The position numbers and the translations under genes were made by a program. A model generated the notes under the pieces. That model was not told the DNA's origin, made no database searches, and saw nothing but the letters and a program-made list of their open reading frames with translations. A DNA stretch of 64,000 nucleotides, from assembly GCF_029784155.1 (NCBI RefSeq), contig NC_073693.1, forward strand, positions 227,121,094 to 227,185,093, given 5' to 3'. Position 1 is the first letter of the stretch, and every line of letters begins with the position of its first letter. Of this stretch, positions 53,891-64,000 are shown piece after piece. The stretch comes from Uranotaenia lowii. Its lineage: Eukaryota > Arthropoda > Insecta > Diptera > Culicidae.

Positions 53891-56800
53891 GATTGCCAAA
53901 ATTAACAAGAATTGGCGGAATTGTAAAAACTGGCAAATATGGTCAAATGACAGAATTAAAAATTTTGACATTTCGAAATTATCAATATTTTTTACTTTTA
54001 AATCCAATTCTACGTATTTCACACTAGTAATTGTTATTTTATCTTATAATTTTATCAATGTATTTGTTTCTTTTACTTGAGAGGATTAATAATTTGAAAT
54101 ACATGGTCAGGCATCTTTTTCAAATTTGATTCTTAATTTTTATACCCCTCCCATTTTAAAGTAACGTATATCTCCAAAACGAAATCATATAAGATATTCC
54201 AGAATCCAGTCATTCAAAAATCTCCAATTAGATGCAAATAATGTTATTTATATGAAAATTTTGATTATAACAAAATACTTCTATCCTATAAAAAACTTTG
54301 AATCTTCTTTTCTTAAATTCATTTTGGATTGACTGCGTTTTAAATTATATAATTATAACTCAGAATTTTTAAATCTATTGTTTGTTTATTATTTTATGTC
54401 ATATGTATCCAAATATAATTTACAGGCTGTAAGAAAGGCTACAATCCACTGTCGAGTGTATTAAATCGGGTTCTTTTCTTAAACTTCGAGTGTCACTTTC
54501 CAGCTTTGCATAACTTTTCAATAAAAGCGATCGAAACGATCGAAGGGAACACTGGTTTTGATACAGCTCGGTACCGGAAAGCTTAGCCAAACTTCGGAAT
54601 AAAGTGTCCCGTTAGTGTAATTTGTGATTTCAAAATAATCTATTTTTACAATTATGCCGAATTCTCTCACTTCTTAAAATTTTCTCACTTATTACTACCG
54701 ACAACAACAGTCGTTGTTGCTATTTAATATACACAAATGTTTAAAAAAAAGCTACATTCTTCAATCGGCGTCCTAACAGGCATCCTAACCAGACTTGGAA
54801 AAGACTAAATAAATTACATGAAAATTATTTTGAGTAGTTAGCTTGGACTGCTGAAAGTTATGCATTCAAGATGTTTATGTAGAAATTTCCATTGATATTT
54901 TATTTTACAATTGAAAATTCTAGAAAAAATATGAAATTATAAATTATAAAAGGTTGATTTTGGAAAGTAATATGAAAGCAGAACCTCCAAAATGATTTTA
55001 ATCTCAATCAAACTTTAATAATCAGACCTGAATTTCTATCACCAAGTGAATCCTGAGCAAAATTCTTAGACTTGGATTTTTTTTTTTTTGGGTCCCTACC
55101 ACTGCGACCAGTTGTTAGATCTTTTGTGGTTTGTCCCCTATTTACTGTAGCTTCTCAAGATAGATCACTCTGATTGATTACAGTAGTGTCACTTTCTTGT
55201 TGATCGACTTGGATTAGTTTTTGAGGTTTCAGCATCAATTTTGAGTCAAGATTGTAGCTCTTGAATAAACCTCAATCAATCATCAAAATTTGATGAGGAA
55301 TTTAAAATTTTAAGAGTTCAGTAGAAAATCTCGCTTGTTTTTCCTGAATCCTCCAAGGGGGGGTTCCGTTTCTACGACCATGATGGTAAGCTACACTCTA
55401 ATAGCTTTGTTTCATTCGTTCCATTCCTAATACTTTTTTTTATTGAAATTGCACTGATATGTCATCAAAGGTTCGATAGACGAGCTCGAGACGACCAGGT
55501 AAAATTTTTCCTCCGAACGCATCGTTAATAAATTTACGGCCGTTAGAGCCAAACCTAAGAGTTAACCACCGCCCACCATAGGAAGGATATATGGATTGCA
55601 TTGGCATCAGACGGCTGACGACAGATCCCTTTGACCATACGTCGAAACCATAAAATTTGATTTACAATGTTTTTATTGAACCAAACCAAAGAAACAACAC
55701 ACACTGATATGGTTCTTGCTGTTTTGTGGCGTTGTTCGAACGAGTTATTTCCGGGATTCATATCGCATGGAAAAAGGTTTTTGTTCCGGCTGTCATCTCG
55801 TTTACCTGGCATTGTTCATATCAGGGATTTCCGGTACAGGATGTTACCTGCAAAAAAAAATTGTCAGAACAGAAGAAAAGATTTTTAAAAAATTATCAAT
55901 TGAATTTTTTGAATCATGTTTTGATTCAACAAAGCACCCTTTTATCTTAAACAAATTTTGGAAAAATCTATTTTCTGTAAGTATAATTTTCAATCCATTT
56001 TGCTCGGGCCACCCCAAAAAATCCATTCCGGTTAGGATGTTTGTTTTTGATTCCACTTGATGATTCCAATAAAATTCTCGTTTGGGGATTTGATGTTTCA
56101 TTCTATTATTTTATGAGCTGCTCTTTACTTTGCTGTTGACAACTCTGATAAACCACAAAGATAAACCGCACCGGATAAGGGACGCGCGCTGAGGCGAGCT
56201 ATTATTGAAATAAAATCAACAAAAAAAATCCACTGATACTGAAGATTGAGCTGTTGGCAGCTGTTGAACATATCGAGAGAATGATTGGAAAAAGTACAAA
56301 TGAATGTTTTTGTCTATGTTCGATGAAAGAAATAAATTTCTGAAAATCAGATGATAAATTCATCATTGAAGAACTTTTTATGACTTTGATAATTGTCAAA
56401 ATAAAAATTAAACCAGTTTTGTCACATCATTAATATGCATTGTATCATGCTTTCAATGTTGGTGTCATAGACGTGGTTATTCAACTAGTTCCGAACAAAC
56501 AAACAAACTTGAAATTGATCTTTTTTTCCTCATGATAGCCAACAAGACATTAAGTAGACGGAAAAACTTTTTTCCTCTAACCGGATTTGCCCCCCTCTTC
56601 CTAGAATCTTATCTCAGGCAAAACATCATTAAATTCCCACAAGAAAGTGTTGTTTCTACTTAATCACTTCCCATTCATTGCATAGCCACAAAAAATATAA
56701 ACCGTGTCAACGGGAAGGCGAAATTCAAATTGAAAAACCTAAGGACCGGTTTCAATTTCAAACAGTAGTACGCAAAACAACAAGCCAAAATTAACGATGC

Positions 56801-57148
56801 CAAAAATCGCACCGGAAGGCTCCCAACTGTGCACTTTTTGAGTATTGTTATAGTATAGTTTTGAGCGTAGGATAGAATAAAAAAAAAAACTACGGAAACA
56901 AACCGGAAACGGCGCAGGGGACTCACATTTTTCGCCACCAAGTATGCCGAAAGCGTGCAGCCGGGAAAATGCATAAACAACTGCTGGAGCTGGGCCACCA
57001 AGTTTCTGGCAACTTCAAGAAACTTTTGTCGGCAAAAAAAACATCGGATGTTGTCGGCAGCTGGCAGTGATGTCAGAGTAATGTTTTCAATCCAACGGTA
57101 ATTATGTTTAGAACTTATGCTGAACAAAATATTTATTTTTTCTTTTAT
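53891..57148. other. No recognised gene
   Basis: 54110-55460 is A+T-rich. 55470-56060 and 56660-57080 are somewhat richer in G+C, with unassigned frames (55716-56060 plus, 56675-57169 minus, 164 codons). The latter overlaps the start of the next MITE and shows no domain. 54425-54610 contains TGTAAGAAAGGCTACAATCC, a possible dispersed repeat. Confidence 0.35.
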
Positions 57149-57150
57149 TA

Positions 57151-58096
57151 GGGGAGGGTGGGGTATCATGGGCCACTTTTTTCCTTTGTTTCATAACTTC
57201 TTTATTAAAAAAGATATAATGAAAAAAATAAATGGGAAGGATTTCTACATTTTTGAGGTATCATTAGGCATTTTTTGTTATTTTTTAAATACATCAATTT
57301 CCCGAGTTTTGACTGTTTTGAAAAAAGTATTTTTTTTTGGATTCTGAAAAACTGTGGAGAAACGTGGGCCACCAAACCCAAATTGACTAGATAACGTGCA
57401 AAGTTTATGAGTTGACCCAAAACTGAAATTTCATAATTTATTTAGTTATTTTAAAGCGATTTTAGATGAGGAAACTAAAAAGAGAGTTGTGTATGATCGA
57501 AAAGATCCTAAAACCTGGCTCGCGAACGTTTCGACAAAATTTCATATATAGGACTTTTGTTCGTCTCTATCGCATTAGAAAAGATGGACAAAACATTTTT
57601 CATACTTCTTCATTTGGCATAAGAAATCTTTACAAATAGTAATAACGTATTTTAAGTTCTGAATGTGTATAAAAACACCGAAATATAGGTGGCCCAAGAT
57701 ACCCCACAAAATGTGGCCCGCGATTCCCCACAAGCAATGATTTGGAAATTGGTTGCGTTTGTGTGACCTATTTATGTTTCATCAAAAATTCCTTCTCCAC
57801 GTGAAAGAATATGACAAAACCAAGATCATAAGCTTATGTGCATATTTTTGTTATGTACTAGAGGTCTCGCACGGATGCAATTTTGCGGGTGCTTATTTAA
57901 TTATGTAAGTACATTTTTCTAGGCTAGTTTCATAAAAGAACCATGTGATACGTACATAAGTCAACAACATATAGAAAAACATGCTTACGCAGAGCGACGA
58001 CGATGACAGTTGGATTGGGATTTTTATCTCAACACACAGCTGAGATATTTGAAGTGGCCCACGTTTCCCCATGGCCCACGTTACCCCACTCTCCCC
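57151..58096. mobile_element. TA-target MITE with GGGGAGGGTGGGGTA termini
   Basis: GGGGAGGGTGGGGTATCATG and GGCCACTTTT begin at 57151; the right end reads GTGGCCCACGTTACCCCACT then CTCCCC (58096), with TA on both sides (57149-57150, 58097-58098). GGCCACxxxACCCCA motifs also recur inside (57365, 57690-57725). 946 bp, no transposase. Another fragment lies at 49280-49390. Confidence 0.8.
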
Positions 58097-58532
58097 TATA
58101 GGAATTTAACCCATTAAGGTCATTCTTTCTCGAATGAGTCCTCATTATTGCACACAAGCACTTGAATAGAAGGCGAAAATTGCGTGAAAACTTATTTGCA
58201 AGATTTAGTTTTTTTGTCTGTTTTTGGTGGTCAACATCCTATCTGATTGAGATATATATAATCTGTTTCTTTAATTTAGATATTAGAGCAAACTTTTGAC
58301 AAATCACGTTTGACAAATAAATACTTTTATCTGAGGGGTTTTTGGGAAGAATTACAGCTTGTTGTTGAATTTTTATATTGAAAAAAAAATACTTTTATCT
58401 GCAGGGGAACTTGTCAGAAATAGGGTTTTTCATAAATTTTGTCGTCCATTAGAAATCACCTGTCGCATTGCCTTGGTCCCGGCTTTACAGATTACGAGCT
58501 CTGGAACTAGCAAAAATTTATTGTTCGAGGTT

Positions 58533-58646
58533 AGGTTCTTCTTGACTTGGACCAAGTGAAGACGCTCGCTCCGGATCGTCAACTGTGCAGTTGTTTTGCC
58601 ATGGCTTTATGCGCTGAAGAATCGACGCGGGACCATTAAGTAAGTT
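58533..58646 (+). mobile_element. 3' fragment of an RTE-like LINE
   Basis: In one frame it reads LDQVKTLAPDRQLCSCFAMA and LCAEESTRDH then a stop, followed by TAAGTAAGTTTAA. This is the C-terminal end and 3' terminus typical of this LINE type. The terminal 30 bases match 34165-34206. The 5' part is absent. Confidence 0.6.
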
Positions 58647-58769
58647 TAAATTAGGTTTTTATAGTCACAGCTAGACAACACTTTTAGCTTATCAGAGAAA
58701 AATTTACAGGAAATTTCAGCGTTCGTGACAAAAGAAGGAATTGATATTTGTTCCAGCTTAATTTTTGGA

Positions 58770-58890
58770 AAAATAGGTCAGATGTTACTTTTGACAGGCA
58801 ACAAAATGCTGTCAAAATTTTGTATGCTCGATAACTAGGAAATAAGCTATCAACAAAAGAAACTGTCCCATTTCTAAATAAATTAAGCTC
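58770..58890 (-). mobile_element. Terminal fragment of the 2567-3893 TIR family
   Basis: Reverse complement matches 2570-2690: ACTGTCCCATTTCTAAA then TTAAGCT at the end, and TTTTGACAGGCAACAAAATG further in. The other end is missing. Confidence 0.75.
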
Positions 58891-58899
58891 TACTATGAA

Positions 58900-60937
58900 C
58901 GCTGATTAAAAAACGAGAAATTAAATAGAATTAGTTTTCTTATTTCACCAAAACTTGTTTGCTATTACAATCAGTCATCTGATCATGTCAAAACGTATTA
59001 AAAATCTAAGAAGTGTATTCGAAAAAATTCAACACTTTATTTTGTGAAAGGCTTATGAACGCATAGATAGAAATTGATGAAATTTCCAGTGAAGCTACCT
59101 AGTAATGTAATATGTACGTGTTCAGAATTTGATGACAATCTGTCAAGTAATTTTTGAGATAAAGTCCATTACAGAAACTTGTTGACAATTTTTTTTGTTC
59201 AGAATCAAGAAAAATCCAGAAAAGTTCCCAAAAGCACCTGGAAATCAATTATTCGACCAAAATTTACATGGTAAATTGTTTGAGAAGTCCTAGAGGATCA
59301 AATAGTGAATAAAATTTGTATAAATGTGAAGACGACTGATTCCATAGAGTGAGAAGAATGTGAGAGGTTTTTCCAAGCATAATCCGAAAATATGAATAAA
59401 GAAAGTGATAAAAACAGTCGAATTTCTCTAACTAGTTCATCTAACTGACTTAAAAATAGGCCTGTATTCATTTATACAAAGAAGAAAAATCGCCCACCGG
59501 TAAAATGAACGAAATAAGGTTGTCAAATTGTGCGCAAAATATTTGGATTGCTTGTGGGGAGATATTTTGAAAAATCTCGCAATGGACAGCAAAACGAACT
59601 CTGGCAGGAGTCCAACCAGAAACTTTTCGTTGAAATACCTCGCCTATATTTTCCGGAAATAAAAAAGAAGAAAAAATGAAAAATTTGATGTCTAGTACTT
59701 GAGAAGGCTGACGATCTGTGGAGACAGTAAATTATCCATCTTTCATAACGATTGACCCCACAAATGGCTTAAAATATTTGGGAGACTGCCTCCAAATTCG
59801 TCCGTTTTCTCTGATAAGCACTTCCATAGATCCCACAAAGTTTAAACTATGTTTAAATTGGATCTGAAATCGTGCCATTACCCAAAAACGGTGGTGTATT
59901 GATAAAAATTGAAATATGCTGTTTTTGTACCGAAGGGGGACAATTGTCTAAATTTGTTATAACTTCAATCAAATTGAAAATTTTGAGTTATTTTGAAGGT
60001 CATGCTTCAGGAAACAGAAAACGTGATTAAAAAAAGCCTTAATTAAAAAAAAAATGAAGGTTCATAGTATGCATTACAGATGGCGCACGATGCCCAAAAA
60101 TAAAGCAGAAAATATTTTTTATTGTACGCTATCTCAAAAACTAGAATAAGTGAGCCTAATTTCGCTACATTTTGTCAGAGGTTTTTAGATTTGATATTAT
60201 TACGCAGAATCTTTAATACTTAGATATACAATTTTTTAGTAATTATGATCCAAATTTTTTTCTGAACTCTGTTTTGGTTTGAAAAAATCGTTTCAAGCCA
60301 TAATTTACGAAAAATATCATGTTTTATAAAGTGTTCTGATGTTCCTAATTTGGCACTAATTATTAGTAATGTTAACATTTGGGTGTTCCTAATGTTTAGA
60401 TATGAGGAAAAATATATCAGCGTATTCAATATTACACTGTTTGTTCCTGATTTTGCTTATGGGTCTGTTTTTTAAATACTTTTTTGAGAAAAATCTCAAA
60501 ACTCACCTTTTTAAATATTTTACAACGTTTTTGGAATATGAATAGAGAAATAAGGACTATTAAAATTCTTCACAATATTCCTTTACGCTAATTTTGAAGA
60601 AAGTAGTGGATGTTGAGCTTATTAAAATTCAAACTTTTACTTTTCCAATGGATACATTTATAACATTTCAAGAAATAGAAAATTCATCGCAATGGATACA
60701 AATAAGTACAGTCAAACAGAGCATCATGCAGCAGCATGGTTCAATACAACATTTGTGTACCACATACACATTTGTGTACATTTAATATAATGTAATAAAA
60801 TTGTCATTTAATGATAACAAAGCGATGATGCCATAGTTTCTCACATCGTGAGATAGTTTTTTGAAGTATTTGATTCTCATAGAAAATTGAAAAATTGAAA
60901 TTTTAACGTTTTTTGATGCCGTAAAAACTTTACACAA
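58900..60937. other. No recognised gene
   Basis: A+T-rich. GTTCCTAATTTGGCACTAAT at 60342 and GTGTTCCTAATGTTTAG at 60383 resemble motifs at 63530-63555 and 63905-63945 in both orientations, possibly ends of one dispersed repeat. Confidence 0.4.
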
Positions 60938-60961
60938 TGTGACAGATTGGCTTAATGATAT

Positions 60962-60985
60962 TAGCTTAGCTTAGCTTAGCTTGAT
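60962..60985 (-). repeat. (GCTAA)n tail
   Basis: Four TTAGC-type pentamers on the plus strand, next to GATTGACTAC. The minus-strand sense GTAGTCAATCAAGCTAAGCT matches the 3' end form of the SINE at 61131 (TAGTCAATAGATAGGC). Confidence 0.7.
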
Positions 60986-62594
60986 TGACTACTCACATCC
61001 ACCTTGAATCATTGAACTCGAAATGCACTTTAAGATGTTTTGATAAAGAATTTAAAATTATTTTAATATACTCGGTGATTGATTCCTAAATTTGGTTTAA
61101 ATACAAGTCAATACATTTCGGATTTCAAGATCGCAGGCGTGGCTCAGTAGAACGAGTTCCACATCGCCAATGGTTGCTACTCCGTGATTGACCGAGGCCA
61201 TCAATTTTGTTCAGAGGTCAAATGAACGGAACCTGGAATTGGCTACACATTCACAATGCACAAAACTGATGCTCTCTCTTTGAACATCAATAACGGCGCC
61301 GGCCACGTCCTAGTAGTCAATAGATAGGCTTGAAAAAATTAGAAAGGGATGAAAGAACAACTTTGTGCTTAAGGACCGAGGTCACCTCTGCATCCTTGCA
61401 AAAAATTTGGTTGGGAATGTGGGGGAAAGGAAATAATAAGGAAACACTTTTGACTAGTGTTCAGCAGTGGCTATCATCAATTTTTTCTCCTGAAATATAT
61501 TTTTATTTATTAGAACATTTGAGCGAAATATGAAACAACAATTTTGAATGGTGATTATGACTAATACACATTCGAAGTCAATCGTATACACTTGATTTCC
61601 ATCTTCATCTGTATCTATAATAGTTGTTGCTCACATAATTCAAAGTTCGAAATAATATTCGATCTGATGTTCTAAATCATATTTATGTAGGAATTTAAAA
61701 ACGTATAAAAGGTGTAAAAGTTCAAATCTTTTGAAGAAAAATTCAGAAAGAGATTGAAAAAAAAGTGAATTGAACCATTGGAGAAATCTCGTCCAAATCT
61801 AACGTTTTATCTTTGTTTAAAGAGAAATGGAGAGAATGGAATCACATATAAAAACTATGTTAATTTTTTAGCAATTTTGATTGAAAGATTCATGTAACGA
61901 CTTCCACCATTTGATCAGAAACGTTAAGAATTAACTTGTGTCTTGTTTATAATTCAATCATAATATACATTAAAAGTTTTGGACATTTGAATAAAAAAAA
62001 TGGATGGGAAATAAAGTAATTCTAAACAAGCTATTGAATAAGTTTATCCAAGTTTAGGTTTGATACGAGAATAAAATTTATTTTTTAACCAAAAAAAGGG
62101 ATCAATTTTGTAATTTTGAACTGATTAAGTTAATATTTTGAATTTGTGAAATAACGATTGGTTTGAAAATATTTAAAATTATTGTATAAAAATTACAAAA
62201 TGTTTTTTACGACATTATTAATGTGGCCCGAACATTTGTGAATAATTTTTCACATTGAAAACATTGTAGTATTTAGGTAAAATTTACAAGTTCGATCAAC
62301 TTATTATAACAAAAAGTGAGAATACTTAGCTTAAACGTTTTCCGTATGCCAAACATCAATGAATGACTCCGAAGGTTTCATCCCCAATTAGTATGAGTGG
62401 CCGACAGCATTCCAGGAAGACAGGACAAATCATCTTTTGAAACCTCTTGAAGACCTTGAGACCTCTTGAAAAATGTTCCGTCTTGTAGGGCTGATACCGG
62501 AAAACCTTCGGAATTGACTTGAAATTAACTTCACAAAAATTTAAAATGGTTTAAACTTGGATTTGAACGGTCTCGAAAATTTTCTTTAAAAGTC
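60964..62594 (-). mobile_element. 1.63-kb insertion flanked by a 26-bp target duplication
   Basis: The exact 26-bp sequence beginning TGTGACAGATTGGCTTAATG stands at 60938-60963 and 62595-62620. The inserted DNA starts at the left with a TTAGC repeat, which on the minus strand is a (GCTAA)n tail, so it looks like a non-LTR or SINE-type retro-insertion in minus orientation. Only short frames are inside (61330-61533). Confidence 0.7.
61131..61328 (+). repeat. tRNA-related SINE-like copy
   Basis: GCAGGCGTGGCTCAGTAGAA contains an A-box-like TGGCTCAGTAG, followed by a G+C-richer body (TGATTGACCGAGGCCATCAA, GGCGCCGGCCACGTCC) ending AGTAGTCAATAG. The body contrasts with the A+T-rich flanks. RNA polymerase III origin is inferred from the A-box resemblance only; the B box is not clear. 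Confidence 0.5.
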
Positions 62595-62620
62595 TGTGAC
62601 AGATTGGCTTAATGATATTA

Positions 62621-63960
62621 CCTACAAACTTTATGTTGATTTTATTATCCTATGTCAACACTGTTGGTGTATGAATATTTTTCGGACAATCATTTAATTT
62701 TTCAAAATAAATATTTTTAAAATTCCGTTACCAGTCTGGACTAAAATGCATCGACATGCAAATCAATGATTCGCAGTTTCAATCTTGTGTCCATATGCTA
62801 GTATATAATGTAAATTTTTTTGTAGTATTTTATATCCCTAAATGTATACAGCATCCTAACGCTTTCTTTTTAAAAAACAATCTTTGACAGAAAAAATATA
62901 AACTTTAATTCTAACAAAATCAAAAATAACTGCAGATATGTCAAAAACTATAACTAATCAAACTTTTTTTTTAATTTTTCTTTAAAAACAAAGTTTTTTG
63001 CAACTTACCCCCTTTTCTTAGTAAGGTGATAATCGCATGTTTTGTAAATTTAAAAATGACTGATGTAGCCAAATATTTTTCAGACTCCGTTAATTTGATG
63101 TCCCATTAACCTTAAAACTTTTGATGTACAAACAGTAGGATTATCTGTGGACATTTGGTTTTTAGAAGCAATTGAAGTTGAAAAGTGTTGCATGATGCCC
63201 CAGATGGCGGTATACAACGTATTTTATTGAGATTTTTTTAAATTTTTTCCTTTCGATTCTGTTCTCGTTGAGAAGCTCTCTGTAACTTGATGGTTTCCTT
63301 CTCTGTCGCGAAGGGTGCGTACTTTACAACCTGGCGAAAATATATTTTCAACCTTTTTAGCTTTGAGATACACTGAACTAAAAAAAAATCATGTTGTATT
63401 AGTTAAAAACAGTTTATTTTTACAGTTCGTTGAAAATGAAGTTAAAACACAACTCAATCAATCAAATATATTTCAAATACATTCTATGACTTTGATATAG
63501 TTTGGAAAACTTTGACTATATCCATAATTAGGAACACATTGAAAATAGTGTTCCTAATTGTGGACACATGCTTTTTTTAGTTTTTACACGAAAAAAACAT
63601 AGTTCTAACATACTTATTACTTAAATCATGATTAAAAACAATCCGTTGAAAAATTTCAAAAAAATCGGTTAACGACTTCAGCTTTTATCTTCCATTTCTA
63701 AACAGGTGTTTTTTAAGAAATTTGCTAACAACTCCATTCAATTTGGACATACTTTGAAACAATCCAGATTTTACGAAAATCCTGTGAGTTGGGAAACTAA
63801 TTTGTTTGTATAATGAAATTTCACATGATCCGTTACATTATAATTTTTTTTTTATAAAAGTGATAAGTGAAAAATAATATCAAAAACAGTCAAAATCGAA
63901 CGGTATGTGAACATTAGGTACACATGCCAAATTAGGAACACCTACCCTAAATTCAATATT
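62621..63960. other. No recognised gene; GTTCCTAAT motifs near 63530-63950
   Basis: A+T-rich DNA. 63527-63556 contains an inverted pair ATTAGGAACAC/GTGTTCCTAAT around a short loop. AAATTAGGAACACCTACCCT at 63929 looks like the end of a dispersed element read from the minus strand. Confidence 0.4.
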
Positions 63961-63961
63961 C

Positions 63962-64000
63962 CTACACAGCAATTTTTTTTGGCTGGAAACCAGCAAAATT
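63962..64000 (+). mobile_element. Start of another GCTGGAAACCAGC element, cut by the window edge
   Basis: TACACAGCAATTTTTTTT then GGCTGGAAACCAGCAAAATT repeats the left end of the 1550-2338 element almost exactly. Confidence 0.7.

Noticed and set aside
56675..57169. 164-codon minus-strand ORF as a host gene
   Set aside because: It begins inside the TIR of the 57151 MITE and shows no domain; likely chance.

Overview
The window looks like repeat-rich, gene-poor DNA from an insect genome. A mosquito (Culicidae) is the best guess. The support is family-level inference: an ITmD37E-type transposase (DD37E spacing), Tc1 copies, an RTE-like LINE with the CCATTAAGTAAGT type of 3' end, a tRNA-related SINE with a GCTAA tail, Helitrons inserted between A and T, and several hAT, piggyBac and TA-target MITEs. 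Base composition is A+T rich. I found no intact host protein-coding gene, no tRNA or rRNA gene and no CRISPR array. Nearly everything recognisable is a mobile element, a piece of one, or a tandem repeat.

Layout. 1-6.5 kb: palindrome-rich and TA-target TIR elements in unique A+T-rich DNA. 6.555-9.410 kb: a complete short LTR element (193-bp LTRs, 5-bp target duplication) with no gag-pol; it carries a G+C-rich 24-bp minisatellite and is itself interrupted by a 818-bp long-armed hairpin element with 9-bp target duplication. 10.68-18.45 kb: a 13-bp TGACA-type satellite split by a 6.2-kb TIR element (10928-17151). That element holds a decayed copy of translation initiation factor eIF3m and, nested beside it, an apparently intact two-ORF LINE (ORF1 with PHD-like finger, ORF2 endonuclease/reverse transcriptase) on the minus strand. 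20.1-24 kb: a Helitron fragment, a tandem-repeat block split by an hAT element that itself contains a piggyBac-like MITE, and another TIR element. 24.9-26.4 kb: a decayed Tc1 copy. 26.6-27.1 kb: an inverted minisatellite. 29.2-34.2 kb: a broken RTE-like LINE cut by two insertions. 34.4-34.8 kb: a gypsy-type reverse transcriptase remnant. 35.4-40.6 kb: two Helitrons lying 5' end to 5' end, then a 1.19-kb foldback element. 44.7-45.7 kb: a 3'-truncated ITmD37E transposon with a 292-codon transposase ORF. 46-58 kb: related TIR repeats, a second Tc1 copy, an hAT MITE, a 1.3-kb 9-bp minisatellite and a TA-target MITE. 58-64 kb: small fragments and one insertion flanked by an exact 26-bp direct repeat.

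The genes do not form a pathway. What the window records is an insertion history: target duplications and TIRs let several nested events be ordered in time (satellite, then TIR element with eIF3m copy, then LINE; repeat array, then hAT, then piggyBac-like MITE; LTR element, then hairpin element; LINE, then TIR element). The freshest-looking item is the LINE at about 12.39-16.9 kb, whose two ORFs are uninterrupted.
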